Assembly (NCBI RefSeq): GCF_022760805.1
Contig: NZ_JAIVFL010000001.1
Coordinates: 1 to 64,000, forward strand
Direction: 5' to 3'
Source of the DNA: Candidatus Mycolicibacterium alkanivorans
Lineage (GTDB): Bacteria; Actinomycetota; Actinomycetes; Mycobacteriales; Mycobacteriaceae
DNA length: 64,000 nucleotides
Shown here: one piece after another, positions 25,501-34,078 of the stretch
Position numbering within the stretch: position 1 is the stretch's first letter
Layout: each line of letters starts with the position of its first letter
The notes under the pieces: generated by a model
Seen by the model: only the letters and a program-made list of their open reading frames with translations
Database searches by the model: none
Told to the model about the DNA's origin: nothing
Program-made: the position numbers and the translations under genes

Positions 25501-26321
25501 CGATGGTGGTCGCCGCTGATGCCGGCATGTTGTCCTGGACGAATCTGAAAGCCCTTGATGCGTCGGGCTTTTCCTTCATCGTCGGCTCCCGCACTACCAA
25601 AGCCCCCGGTGATCTGGCCAGCCACTTCCGCTGGCACGGAAACGCTTTCACTGACGGGCAGGTCATCGACACCGTCACCCCGCGCCGCGGGACGACGGTG
25701 GTCAACAACACCAAGCTCAAAGCCGAACCGGTCTGGACTGCGGCCGAGCATCCCAATGCGTGGCGGGCGATCTGGCAGTACAAGACCGCCCGGGCACGGC
25801 GTGATCAGAAAACCCTCGACGCCCAAGAAGCCCGCGCCAAAGAGGTCATCGCCGGAGAGAGGAAGGCCAAGGCCACCCGGTTCGTCACCGTCGCCGGCGA
25901 TCAACGCACCCTCGATGAAGCAAGCCTGACCCGGGCGCGCGCACTGGTCGGGTTGAAAGGCTATGTCACCAACATCGACGCCGCCCAAATGTCGGCCAGC
26001 GAAGTGATCGGCAAATACCACGAACTCTGGCACGTGGAACGGTCCTTTCGGATGTCCAAGACCGACCTACGGGCACGACCGATCTTCCACCACGTACGCG
26101 AGTCGATCGAAGCGCACCTGAGCATCGTGTTCACCGCCTTGGCGATCTCCCACGCCATCCAAGACAAGACCGGCCTGGCCATCGCCAACGTCGTCAAACA
26201 ACTCCGCCCGCTACGCAGCGCCACCATCACTATCAACGGCACCAGCCAGACCTTCCCGCCGCAGATCCCCGACGCCCAAGCCGAAATCTTGGCTCATCTC
26301 GGAATCGAAACGGGGCACTAA
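22511..26321 (+). CDS. IS1634-family transposase, split by a group II intron (copy 1)
   Basis: Exon 1 is 22511-23107 (199 codons, ending SLLLYDVT) and exon 2 is 25287-26321 (344 codons plus stop, starting TLYFEAENEDDLRKVGYSKERR). Joined they give a 543-residue IS1634/IS4-superfamily transposase with uninterrupted LYDVTTLYFE. Catalytic-type segments are LYDVTTLYFE, VVAADAGMLSWTNLKAL and YHELWHVERSFRMSKTDLRARPIFH. Without splicing, translation would end in the intron at 23173, so transposase production depends on intron removal. No frameshift is seen in either exon. Confidence 0.9.
23108..25286 (+). ncRNA. Group II intron (2179 nt) inside the IS1634 transposase gene, copy 1
   Basis: The 5' end gtgcgcc fits the GUGCG consensus and the 3' end …cccaac fits the AY rule. 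Both boundaries are fixed by restoration of the transposase frame. Domain V is recognisable at 25190-25223: 34 nt beginning GAGCCCG and ending CGGGUUC, with a GAAA tetraloop and the AGC triad position. Domain VI follows as a GC-rich stem (ggcccgggg/ccccgggcc). The encoded maturase starts at 23710. Intron and flanks are the same length in copy 2. Confidence 0.9.
23710..25170 (+). CDS. Group II intron reverse transcriptase/maturase (copy 1)
   Basis: 486 residues from ATG 23710, chosen because aggaggt precedes it by about 7 bases; the frame is open further upstream but without support. RT motifs in order: PVRRVFIPKPGGKSRPLGIPTVTDRVVQ, SYGFRPKRRAHDAV, WVLDADIEGCFDHIDH, GTPQGGIISPLLANI, the catalytic RYADDFVIM and FLGFHLQWK. 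A maturase/X domain follows (WTYYFRHALAGRRFSFLRYFTWRRIVAW…). There is no C-terminal HNH endonuclease domain. It ends 19 nt before domain V. Predicted to assist splicing and retrohoming of its own intron. Confidence 0.95.
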   Translation: MAQDASVNSGAGPRADTAPDRVARTQIKYHRWAKTDRTARFGDLFNLVSHPDYLWMAWTVVARNKGARTAGIDGVTVHQIEQRGEVLAFLSEIAATIEDGSYRPAPVRRVFIPKPGGKSRPLGIPTVTDRVVQQSLKMVLEPIFEADFLPVSYGFRPKRRAHDAVAEIHYYASRGYRWVLDADIEGCFDHIDHRVLLARVRARIADKKIVALVRAFLKAGVLDELGRQDSTDAGTPQGGIISPLLANIALSALDEVVMAPWQPGGDQATQWARRKRVRHGLGNWRIVRYADDFVIMTNGSRDDVLALKEQVAEVLGGLGLRLSEAKTRITHLEQGIDFLGFHLQWKQRRGGGKWYCMTFIADKAFRSIKQTIRQLIPRRSPRPLTAVIIEVNAALRGWTYYFRHALAGRRFSFLRYFTWRRIVAWQREQRRWNWSKVKRWLRRPDGSWRPIATPDAVLFDPTTVRVERYWYRGTKIPSPYDPIMAA

Positions 26322-26340
26322 GCAATTGTCCTAAGTCAGG

Positions 26341-26979
26341 ACTGACGCTGGATTTCTGGCTCTCCTGACGTCGATGTGGATCACCGAGCGTGTGGTATGG
26401 GGCAGCGATGGTGAGTGGGGGCGCACGGACGGTGATCTAGGTTCGAAGGCTCTGACCCCAATCGATCCAGGAGCCGTCCGTGCGCGCATCAACCCTACTC
26501 AATTCCCTGTTCCATCTGCCCGGTGTGCGGGTCGGCAAGGCTGCCGTGGTGGACGGTGAGCTGCAGGTCACAGTCAGCCTGCGCCGGCGGCGGCTGTGCT
26601 GCCCGCAGTGTTCGTTTACCACCCGGCACCGCTATGACACCCGTGAGGTGGACTCATCGTGGCGACATCTGGACATGGGTGGGCGGGTATGCCGGATCGT
26701 GTTGCGCCGCAGACGGCTGCGCTGCTGCGAGCATGGTGTGTTGGCCGAAGCGGTGCCGTTCGCGCGTCCTGATTCCCGCCACACCCGCGACTTCGAGGAT
26801 CTGGTGGCGTGGCTGGTCACCAAGGCCGACAAGACCACCGTGAGCACCTTCGCCCGCATCGCCTGGCGCACCGTGGGCGCGATCTGTGAGCGGGTCGCCG
26901 CCGAGGTGTTAGACCCCGACCGGCTGTGCGGGCTGGTCGACATCGGCGTCGATGAGATCTCCTGGCGCAAACACCACCG
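26341..26979 (+). repeat. 639-bp direct repeat, right copy
   Basis: The counterpart of 20078-20716. It starts immediately at the right end of IS1634 copy 1 and covers the last bases of an older IS1634 end plus the first 622 bp of ISL3 copy 3. Substitutions seen include the base at 26376 and one near 26707. Confidence 0.9.
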
Positions 26980-27743
26980 GTATTTGACGCTGGTCTCCGA
27001 CCACGACAGCGGCACCATCGTGTGGGGCAAACCCGGTAAGGACACCGACACCTTGGGCGCATTCTTCGACGAGCTGCCCGACGGCGGCGCATCCCTGGAG
27101 GCGGTGTCGATGGACATGGGACCGGCCTACGCCAAAGCCGTGCGCGAGCGGGCACCAGCGGCGGTCATCTGCTTTGATCCCTTCCACGTTGTCAAAGTCG
27201 TCACCGATGCGCTTGAGGCGGTGCGCCGCCAGGTCTGGCAGGCCGCCCGTGCGCTGCCCGACCAGCAGATCGCCAAAACCTTCAAAGGGGCGCGCTGGGC
27301 GCTGCTGAAAAACCCCGCCGACCTCACCGACACCCAGGCCCAAACCCTACGGGAAATGAAACGCAGCGGTGGAATGCTTTGGCGCGCCTACCAACTCAAA
27401 GAAGCGCTGCGCGAAGTCTTCGCCGGCGACCTGGATGCCGGCACTGTCGGCGAGCTCCTCGACCGCTGGTGCGCACGCGCCCAGCGCAGCCGCATCCCCG
27501 AGTTCATCAAAGCCGCACGTACCATCCGCAAACACCGCGCCGGCATCGACGCCGCTATCGACCGCGGACTGTCCAACGGCCGCCATGAAGGGCTCAACAC
27601 CAAGGTTCGACTGCTCATCCGCCGCGCCTACGGCTTCCACAGCGCCCAGGCCGCGCTAGCACTTGTTCTCCTGGCGTGCGGACCCGTCACCCTCGGACTC
27701 CCATACCACACCCAGGGTCATCCACATTCACGTCAATAGAGCC
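26358..27743 (+). mobile_element. ISL3-family element, copy 3 (complete, 1386 bp)
   Basis: Same inverted repeats and same length as copy 1. The flanks (…ggatttct / gaaagtaa…) show no target duplication, so at least one side has been rearranged since insertion. Confidence 0.92.
26480..27739 (+). CDS. ISL3-family transposase (copy 3)
   Basis: 419 residues, intact: zinc finger CCPQCSFTTRHRYDTREVDSSWRHLD, catalytic VDIGVDEISW and VSMDMGPAYA, and C-terminal SNGRHEGLNTKVRLLIRRAYGFHSAQAALALVLLACG. It is very similar to copy 1, with two clusters of differences near the N-terminus and after residue ~250. Confidence 0.95.
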   Translation: MRASTLLNSLFHLPGVRVGKAAVVDGELQVTVSLRRRRLCCPQCSFTTRHRYDTREVDSSWRHLDMGGRVCRIVLRRRRLRCCEHGVLAEAVPFARPDSRHTRDFEDLVAWLVTKADKTTVSTFARIAWRTVGAICERVAAEVLDPDRLCGLVDIGVDEISWRKHHRYLTLVSDHDSGTIVWGKPGKDTDTLGAFFDELPDGGASLEAVSMDMGPAYAKAVRERAPAAVICFDPFHVVKVVTDALEAVRRQVWQAARALPDQQIAKTFKGARWALLKNPADLTDTQAQTLREMKRSGGMLWRAYQLKEALREVFAGDLDAGTVGELLDRWCARAQRSRIPEFIKAARTIRKHRAGIDAAIDRGLSNGRHEGLNTKVRLLIRRAYGFHSAQAALALVLLACGPVTLGLPYHTQGHPHSRQ

Positions 27744-27756
27744 GAAAGTAACACTA

Positions 27757-27792
27757 CGACAACCAGTTACACCGTTAACTTGACAGTCTCTG
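27757..27792. mobile_element. Possible IS256-type terminal repeat remnant
   Basis: agttacaccgttaacttgac and the following bases read, complemented, as gtcaagttaacggtgtaact. This is close to the ggtctgtaagttgaacggtgtaact segment preceding the IS256-like remnant at 18768. No gene is attached. Confidence 0.4.
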
Positions 27793-27883
27793 GTGGGGTG
27801 TCGTGAACGCGAAAAGTGCACTCGCGCTGGGATAATGGGGTTTCTTGAGGACTCCGAACCGGCAGAACGGGTGCACTTCTCAG

Positions 27884-29285
27884 ATGCAGACTACCAACTG
27901 GTCCCGGGACCTCGGCGTCGAAGTCCGTGGCGATGACGTCGTGTCGCACACCGGCAGTGTGATCGTGCGGATGCTCGCCGATAAGACAGGCTTGACCAGC
28001 GCGTTGTCCGGTGCGTTGGCGCGTCCGGAGGTGATTTGGGATCGGGGCGCGGTCTTCCGCGATTTGGCGGTGACCATCGCCGATGGTGGGACCCACATCT
28101 GCGATCTGGCAGTTCTGGGTAACCAGCAGCGGGTCTTCGGGCCTGTCGCCTCGACGTCCACGATGTGGCGGGCACTCAACGAGATCGACACGAAAGGATT
28201 GACCGGGATCACCGCGGCCCGTAACAAGGTCCGACGCAAAGTGTGGGAGCTGATCGTGGACCGACACGGGATGATCCCGCCGGTGCAAACCTGTTATGGC
28301 GACCTCGGCGAGGTGATCGGCATCCGCATCGACGCGACCCTGGTCAATTCGTATTCGGACAAGCAGTTGGCCAGCGGGAACTTCAAGGGCGGGTACGGTT
28401 TTCACCCGTTGACATCGTGGTGCGACAACACCGGGGAGTCCCTGGCGATCATGGCACGGACCGGCAGCGCGGGCTCCAATACCGCCGCGGACCACATCGC
28501 GATCATCGACGCGTCGATCGCGGCGTTGCCGGTCAAGCATCGCCGCCGCCTGCTGATCACCATCGACGGTGCCGGCTCAACCCACGACGTCCTGGACCAC
28601 CTCACCGCGCTCAACGCCCGCCGCGGATACACCGTCGAATACTCCGTGGGTTTCGACCTCGACGCCCGGGTTCGCGGCGCGATCACCGCGATGCCCGAAG
28701 ACGTGTGGTCTGATGTCCTCGACCCCACCGGTAAGGCCCGCGACGACCACTCGGGCGTCGCGGAGATCACCGGCCTGCTGCGCCACAGCCGCGGCGGCGA
28801 CCGACTCGCCGGGTGGCCCGACGACATGCGGGTGTTCGTGCGCCGCGAACCGATCTGAGCACGGCACCCAACTGTCACTGTTCGAGCAGCACAACGGATA
28901 CCGCTACCAGCCGTTCGCGACCAACACCGGCACAGGTCAGGCCCAGCGTATCGAGGCCCGTCACCGCGTCCACGCCCGCGTCGAGGGCTACATCCGCTGC
29001 GCAAAGGACACCGGCCTGGCCTCATGGCCGTCCACCTCGTTCGACATCAACCAGGCCTGGGTCAGCGCCGTGGCGATCGCGATCGACCTGCTGTGCTGGA
29101 CCCGACTGCTGCTGCTCGAGGGCCCCCTGGCCGACGCCGAGCCCAAGACCCTGCGATACCGGCTGCTGCACACCGCGGCACGCATCATCAAACGCGCCCG
29201 CAAACAGATCCTGCGCATACCCCAAACCTGGCCCTGGGCCACCGAACTCGAAACCGCGTTCGGCCGCGTCCTGGCCATCCCCTAA
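27884..29285 (+). pseudogene. IS1380-family transposase, second type, frameshifted
   Basis: From ATG 27884 (MQTTNWSRDLGVEVRGDDVVSHTGSVIV) the protein parallels the other IS1380 enzymes: IGIRIDATLVNSYSDKQLASGNFKGGYGFHPL, LLITIDGAGSTHDVLDHL and so on. The frame ends at TGA 28856-28858 after RREPI. The rest continues one frame over as EHGTQLSLFEQHNGYRYQPF…RHRVHARVEGYIRCAKDTGLASWPS to 29285. One single-base indel explains it. Translation would need frameshifting; probably inactive. Confidence 0.85.
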
Positions 29286-29569
29286 CCAGCCGGACCTACC
29301 CGAACGGCCCAGGAAGGAGCCAAACAACCACCAAGTGAACCTGGGAAATGAGTTGCCAGCCGGAAGGGCGTCGGAGGCGGTCGTAGTACTGGTTGAGCCG
29401 AGCGGACAGCACAACCGCCGGTGAGGGAAGGACCGCTGCTTCGTCGATGCGTATCGCGTGTAGTGGAGGCCTCGATTTTTCACGGGGCTACGGCTGGCGC
29501 GTGAGCTGGGCCGGGTGATCGTTTTGGGTGTGGGTTCCGGGGGTTGCGGGTCGGCGTAGTCGCCGCATG
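29286..29569. other. IS-derived non-coding stretch
   Basis: No gene recognised. It contains a cctcgatttttcacgggg motif at 29470 resembling the IS1380 terminal repeats and GC-rich sequence without database-like signature. Confidence 0.4.
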
Positions 29570-30118
29570 TCGCGCGGGTTGCGCCGGGTTCCACTGTCCC
29601 AATGGTGATGTAGTCCTGTCCTTTCCCGGCCGCCTTCTCATCGACCCCGACACGGGCCGGTACGTTCAGCGGTTTGGCGGCCAGGCCGCGGGCCACGGCA
29701 CGGTCCATCAGGTGCCACGCCTCGTCCCAGCTGATACCCAGCAGCTTGGCGGCGGAGGCTACGTCGCAGGCGGCGAGCACGTCAATGGCCAGCCGCACGA
29801 ACAACGTCGTGAACCGCGAGTGCGGCCCGGCCCACGGCAACCCAACCTGACGCACCCCGTGTTCGGGACAGTGCACCCGCGGCGGACTTGCATGCAGGAA
29901 GGTCAATAACGCACACGAGTCCAAAGCCGCCACGCCCGCTCAGCCGAGTGGTCATAAACCGACAGCACGGCATCGCAATCCGGGCAGGAGAACCGGGTCC
30001 GGGCCGGATGCTCAACCCATACGTCGACCCGCCCGTCGGTTGCTGACAGCTCGACCCGCCCCACCTTCCACGGAGTCTCCAGTCCCAGCAGATGGCGGTA
30101 CAACTCGGTGTCGCGCAT
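29570..30118 (-). pseudogene. ISL3-family transposase (second type), 5' fragment with frameshift
   Basis: Starting at ATG 30118 it reads MRDTELYRHLLGLETPWKVGRVEL…RTRFSCPDCDAVLSVYDHSAERAWR. After a frameshift near 29932 it continues LDSCALLTFLHASPPRVHCPEHGVRQVGLPWAGPHSRFT…GISWDEAWHLMDRAV…RVGVDEKAAGKGQDYITI. Zinc finger, HTH and the first catalytic Asp are present; the remainder is gone. The C-terminal remnant at 33628-33870 could come from the same IS type. Confidence 0.8.
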
Positions 30119-30524
30119 ACGGCAAATCCTGCCGCTGACGCCCGTCAAACCAAAAACCGGACCCACGCAAAACCCGGAAGCGCCGTTATAGAGCGCCGCG
30201 CTCCAGCAACACATTTCGCAGGTCACCGGACCGGGGAGGGCCTCACCAGTTCCCGCCGCCACTATCTGAACGTTCCGAGCCCCATACGCCGGGGAGTTCT
30301 TCAGCGCCTGCACTTCCAGGTCTTCAGCGCCTTCCATGGCCTTCGCCCTGATTTCAGGGGCTCGGCACTCCCTGCACCCCACCCAACGGGCGGGACCTCT
30401 AACGACGCCGCAGGCTTCGCGTCATGCTACGGACCGCTCAGTCGCTCCCCCTGAAAGGGCTTTCGACACTGGGCTTCGACCTGATCCGTTTCCAAACCAA
30501 GCCGCCAGTCTGCTACCGGGCCTC
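30119..30524. other. GC-rich non-coding stretch, unassigned
   Basis: No supported ORF. The sequence is rich in short inverted repeats (for example gagccccatacgccggggag near 30277) and could be part of a structured RNA such as a group II intron remnant, but I find no domain V and no maturase. Confidence 0.3.
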
Positions 30525-30528
30525 CTAA

Positions 30529-32212
30529 CCTCGATTTTTCGCGCAATGCCCCGGGTGGAGTGTGTTGATACGCGAAAGTGCCTGTCCTGCAAGGAATAAT
30601 AGGACTTCTTAACGGTTCCATTAGCCTGGCTGGAAGGCACTTCGCAGGTGAAGAGTAGCGCAGCGGTTTCCCGAGTGAAAGTGTCCGCGGATGGTCATGG
30701 CGTCGTGTCTCACGCCGGGGTGGGGATGCTGCGGGAACTGGCGGATCTGTCCGGGCTGTCGGCGGGGGTCACCGCGGCGTTGGCCGACACCTATCGGGGC
30801 CCGTGGATCTACCCGCCGGGGGCGGTGTTCGCCGATCTCGCCGCGGCGGTCGCTGACGGCGCGACCTGCATCGACGGGGTCGGGCAGTTGTGCGGGGACC
30901 GTGAGCACGTGTTCGGTCCGGCCGCCTCGACGACCACGATGTGGCGGCTGGTCGACGAGCGGATCGACGCCGCGCACCTGCCGGCGATCCGGGCGGCGCG
31001 CTGCGATGCGCGGGCGGCGGCGTGGGCTGCCGGGGCTGCGCCGGCCGCTGGCAGGTGGCTGCACATCGACCTCGACGCCACCATCACCATCGACCATTCC
31101 GACAACAAGGAGAACGCGGCCGCGACCTGGAAGAAGACCTACGGTCACCACCCGCTGCTGGCGTTCCTGGACCGCCCCGAGGTCGCCGGCGGCGAAGCGC
31201 TGGCCGGGCTGCTGCGAGCGGGCAACGCCGGCAGCAACACCGCCGCCGATCACATCACCGTGTTGGGCTGGGCGCTGGAATCGCTGCCGGCCGCCTACCG
31301 ACCCGACCCGCACGATCCCACCGCCCACAAGATCCTGGTGCGGTCGGATTCCGCCGGTGCCACGCACAAGTTCGCCGCCGAATGCCGCAGGCAAGGGGTG
31401 GGGTTCTCGTTCGGGTTCGCCGTCGACGCCCGCGTGCGCGACGCGGTCGACACCCTCAACCTCGCCGAGGCCTGGTATCCGGCGATCGACTCCAGCGGCG
31501 CGATCCGCGACGGCGCCTGGGTCGCCGAGGCCACCGGCCTGGTCGAGATGAGCAGCTGGCCCGAGGGCACCCGGCTGATCCTGCGCAAGGAACGCCCCCA
31601 CCCCGGCGCGCAGCTGCGGTTCACCGACGCCGACGGGATGCGGGTCACCGCCTTCATCACCGACACACCCAACGGCGTCGTCGACGGGCAACTCGCCGGC
31701 CTGGAGCTGCGGCACCGCCAACACGCCCGCGTCGAGGACCGCATCCGCGAGGCCAAAACCACCGGGCTGCGCAACCTGCCCTGCCACGGCTTCGACGCCA
31801 ACGCTGCCTGGCTCGAAATCATCCTCACCGCAACCGATCTCGTGGCCTGGACCAAACTCATCGGCTTCGCCGACCAGCCCGACATCGCCGGCTGCGAGAT
31901 CGACACCTTCCGCTACCGCGTCCTGCACGTCGCCGCCCGCATCACCCGCGCCGCCCGACGCACCCACCTGCGCATCGACGCCACCTGGCGCTGGGCCCAC
32001 GCCATCGCCACCGCATGGCAGCGCCTGCGCACTGCCTTCGGTTGACCACCGCGCCACACGTCCACCACGACCCGAAAGACCCACCGGCCCTGGAAAGCCC
32101 GCCACACCGAGCGACACCGGCCAAACCGTCACACCCACCCACCGAAACCGCGCCCCAACAGCCCCAGCCGACCCCGAACCGCACTCCGACCAATTCGCAC
32201 GCAAAATCGAGG
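30529..32212 (+). mobile_element. IS1380-family element, copy 2 (1684 bp)
   Basis: Starts cctcgatttttcgcgca, ends with the complement of cctcgattttgcgtgcg, and has an exact 4-bp target duplication ctaa (30525-30528, 32213-32216). Same length as copy 1. Confidence 0.95.
30648..32045 (+). CDS. IS1380-family transposase (copy 2)
   Basis: 465 residues, intact, essentially identical to the copy at 20961-22358, with the same DDE motifs (HIDLDATITIDHSD, VRSDSAGATHK, RVEDRIREAKTTG). Intact ends, target duplication and frame suggest recent transposition. Confidence 0.95.
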   Translation: MKSSAAVSRVKVSADGHGVVSHAGVGMLRELADLSGLSAGVTAALADTYRGPWIYPPGAVFADLAAAVADGATCIDGVGQLCGDREHVFGPAASTTTMWRLVDERIDAAHLPAIRAARCDARAAAWAAGAAPAAGRWLHIDLDATITIDHSDNKENAAATWKKTYGHHPLLAFLDRPEVAGGEALAGLLRAGNAGSNTAADHITVLGWALESLPAAYRPDPHDPTAHKILVRSDSAGATHKFAAECRRQGVGFSFGFAVDARVRDAVDTLNLAEAWYPAIDSSGAIRDGAWVAEATGLVEMSSWPEGTRLILRKERPHPGAQLRFTDADGMRVTAFITDTPNGVVDGQLAGLELRHRQHARVEDRIREAKTTGLRNLPCHGFDANAAWLEIILTATDLVAWTKLIGFADQPDIAGCEIDTFRYRVLHVAARITRAARRTHLRIDATWRWAHAIATAWQRLRTAFG

Positions 32213-32478
32213 CTAACAGCTACCCGGACCGGACTCACACCGGCAAGGGACGACGAGCTTACGACAAAGATCACCTACACAAGGTCACCTCCAGTCTGCT
32301 GGTCGCGCGAAATTTTGAGGCTAACTTTGACTCGGATCAGGTAGTCCCCGCGAGGTCGTAGGGGTTGGGTTGGCGCATTAGATTAGCTGTCCGCGCGCTA
32401 CATGGCGTCTGCTCCGCGGGAACGGTCGAGCCCCTGTAATGTTACGATATGTGCCTGTTGCGGTTTGGGGGGAGGGTC
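32213..32478. other. Leader region upstream of glycosyltransferase
   Basis: No gene. It contains another IS1380-end-like motif (gcgcgaaattttgaggctaa, 32307-32326) and, just before the coding start, gggggagggt as ribosome-binding site for the ATG at 32479. Confidence 0.45.
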
Positions 32479-33597
32479 ATGGAACGCCGACTGATCGTAG
32501 AACAGTTTGATCCCGAATGTCCGAGGCCGAGTGGAATAGATACCTGTATTCGTGGCTTAGCGCGCTACTGCCCGCCGAACATTAAATTGCAGATTGCTGG
32601 CGTCGACGCACTTGGCAATAAACGACTGGGCGAGTGGGCGGAGTACGATATCGGCGGGCGATCTGTCGAATTCATGCCCGTCGCGCGGTTGGATCCGGGA
32701 AATATTCGCAAATCGAGGCCCCATTCCGGCTGGGTCGCATACGGACTACAGAAATATCGCCCCGCAGCTGACGCGGACGTCGTAAACACGCACAGATTGA
32801 ATTTGGCTGCAATCGTGTTGCGTTTGTATCCGCGCGCTGGCCTTGTCCAATACCTGCATGGCAGCGGTATCGACGATCTCGAGAAGGGAAGCAGATCGAT
32901 CTTCCGTCACGCGCTCTTTGCATACCGGTGGCTCGAGCGGAACGTCATTCCGCGTGCAGTTGACACAGTGGTGTTCAGCAAGGCTGGAACCGACCGTCTG
33001 ACATCGCTATATCCTCGGGTGCGGTTTTCCCCTAATTGGTATGACCCTGCGGAGTTCTATCCCTCGCAGTCGGAGGCTGTCGTCAAATCGCGGATCCTTT
33101 GGCCAGCCCGTATCGAGCCGCAAAAGAATCCAGAACTTGCCGTGGACGTCATGTCGGCCCTACCTGAGCAATATACGCTGACGGTGGCGGGGAGCGGCGC
33201 GCTCGACGCTATGATGCGGCGACGCGCCCAAGCGTCGGGTGCGGCCAAGCGAATACAATTCATCGGCGCAATCCCGAAGTCCAAAATAGGCGCAGTAATG
33301 CGTAGCCACGATCTCTTGTTGATGACATCACGCTTTGAGGGTTACCCGTACGCCGTCGTGGAAGGGCTGGCATCGGGACTGCCAGTTGTGACAACACCCG
33401 GGGGCGAGCCGAACCGACTGGTTGAGCATGGGGTGAATGGTGCGCGTGTCGACGCAGACTCACCGGAGTTATTCGTGCCTGCGGTGGAGGTCGCAGCCAA
33501 AATCTCGGCGCGCGCCGCTCGGGATTCAGTGTCCCGACTGAGCGCTGTGTCACTTGTTCCAGAAGTGCTTACCATTCCGCGGGATGGTAAGGCGTGA
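32479..33597 (+). CDS. Glycosyltransferase, GT4-type (group 1 family)
   Basis: 372 residues. ATG 32479 is preferred over the upstream ATG 32449 because of the strong ggaggg site just before it. N-terminal domain: RLIVEQFDPECPRPSGIDTCIRGLARYC (the substrate-binding PSGI loop). C-terminal GT-B nucleotide-sugar domain: ILWPARIEPQKNPELAVDVMSALPEQYTLTVAGSGAL and RFEGYPYAVVEGLASGLPVVTTPGGEPNRLVEHGVNG with the E-x7-E type motif. Moderate GC and non-IS codon use. Probably part of the polysaccharide locus at 38.7-48.6 kb, separated from it by IS insertions (inference). Confidence 0.88.
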   Translation: MERRLIVEQFDPECPRPSGIDTCIRGLARYCPPNIKLQIAGVDALGNKRLGEWAEYDIGGRSVEFMPVARLDPGNIRKSRPHSGWVAYGLQKYRPAADADVVNTHRLNLAAIVLRLYPRAGLVQYLHGSGIDDLEKGSRSIFRHALFAYRWLERNVIPRAVDTVVFSKAGTDRLTSLYPRVRFSPNWYDPAEFYPSQSEAVVKSRILWPARIEPQKNPELAVDVMSALPEQYTLTVAGSGALDAMMRRRAQASGAAKRIQFIGAIPKSKIGAVMRSHDLLLMTSRFEGYPYAVVEGLASGLPVVTTPGGEPNRLVEHGVNGARVDADSPELFVPAVEVAAKISARAARDSVSRLSAVSLVPEVLTIPRDGKA

Positions 33598-33627
33598 TTC
33601 ACGGACCTTTTTGAAAGGGAGGACGTA

Positions 33628-33870
33628 ATGAGTAGCCCTTTCCAGGCCCGCAGCATCCGCCGCTACCGCGACCTGATCTGGAACACCCTCGATCACGGAC
33701 TGTCCAACGCCGCTCCGAGGCCACCAACACCCACCTGCGGGCATTGACCAAACGCGCCTACGGATTCCACAGCCCCGACGCCCTGATCGGCATGGCGCCA
33801 TGCTCACCCGAGGCGGTCTCTGCCCAGCACTACCAGGACGGAAATGACCCACTACAACGTCAGTTCAGTA
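33628..33870 (+). pseudogene. ISL3-family transposase C-terminal remnant
   Basis: Across two frameshifts the stretch reads RSIRRYRDLIWNTLDHGLSNA, SEATNTHLRALTKRAYGFHSPDALIGMA and MLTRGG, the conserved C-terminus of ISL3 transposases. No catalytic domain remains. Confidence 0.75.
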
Positions 33871-33881
33871 GATCCGAATCA

Positions 33882-33942
33882 ATGAGGGTTTCTCAGTAGT
33901 TTCCCCTCTGGAGAGTTGATAGGACGATTGCGGCGGCAACAA
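33882..33942. repeat. Unassigned IS segment, second copy of 19941-20003
   Basis: Shares ctcagtagtttcccctctgg and the following ~35 bp with 19951-20000, then diverges before IS1634 copy 2 begins. Confidence 0.6.
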
Positions 33943-34078
33943 TCTGGCCAATTCTGGTTGGGCACAGTCTGACCTGACTTAGGACACTGACGCTGGATTT
34001 CTGAACCACGTTCGTTTGACCTGGTGTTTTCCTGGTTCGGGGGCACTAATTGGGGCACTAAACGGGTAGGTTCGGGCG

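Larger units (their letters stand above)
20717..26340 (+). mobile_element. IS1634-family element, copy 1, carrying a group II intron and an IS1380 insertion
   Basis: The inverted repeats are cctgacttaggaca (20717-20730) and its complement (26327-26340). Removing the IS1380 element and its 4-bp target copy leaves 3936 bp, exactly the length of copy 2 (33973-37908). It is flanked by 639-bp direct repeats. Confidence 0.92.

Noticed and set aside
26358..27743. 8-bp target duplication for ISL3 copy 3
   Set aside because: Flanks ggatttct and gaaagtaa do not match, unlike copy 1; not claimed.
30119..30524. A second group II intron type in reverse orientation
   Set aside because: Some segments look structured, but there is no recognisable domain V, no 5' GUGCG boundary and no maturase; left as unassigned.
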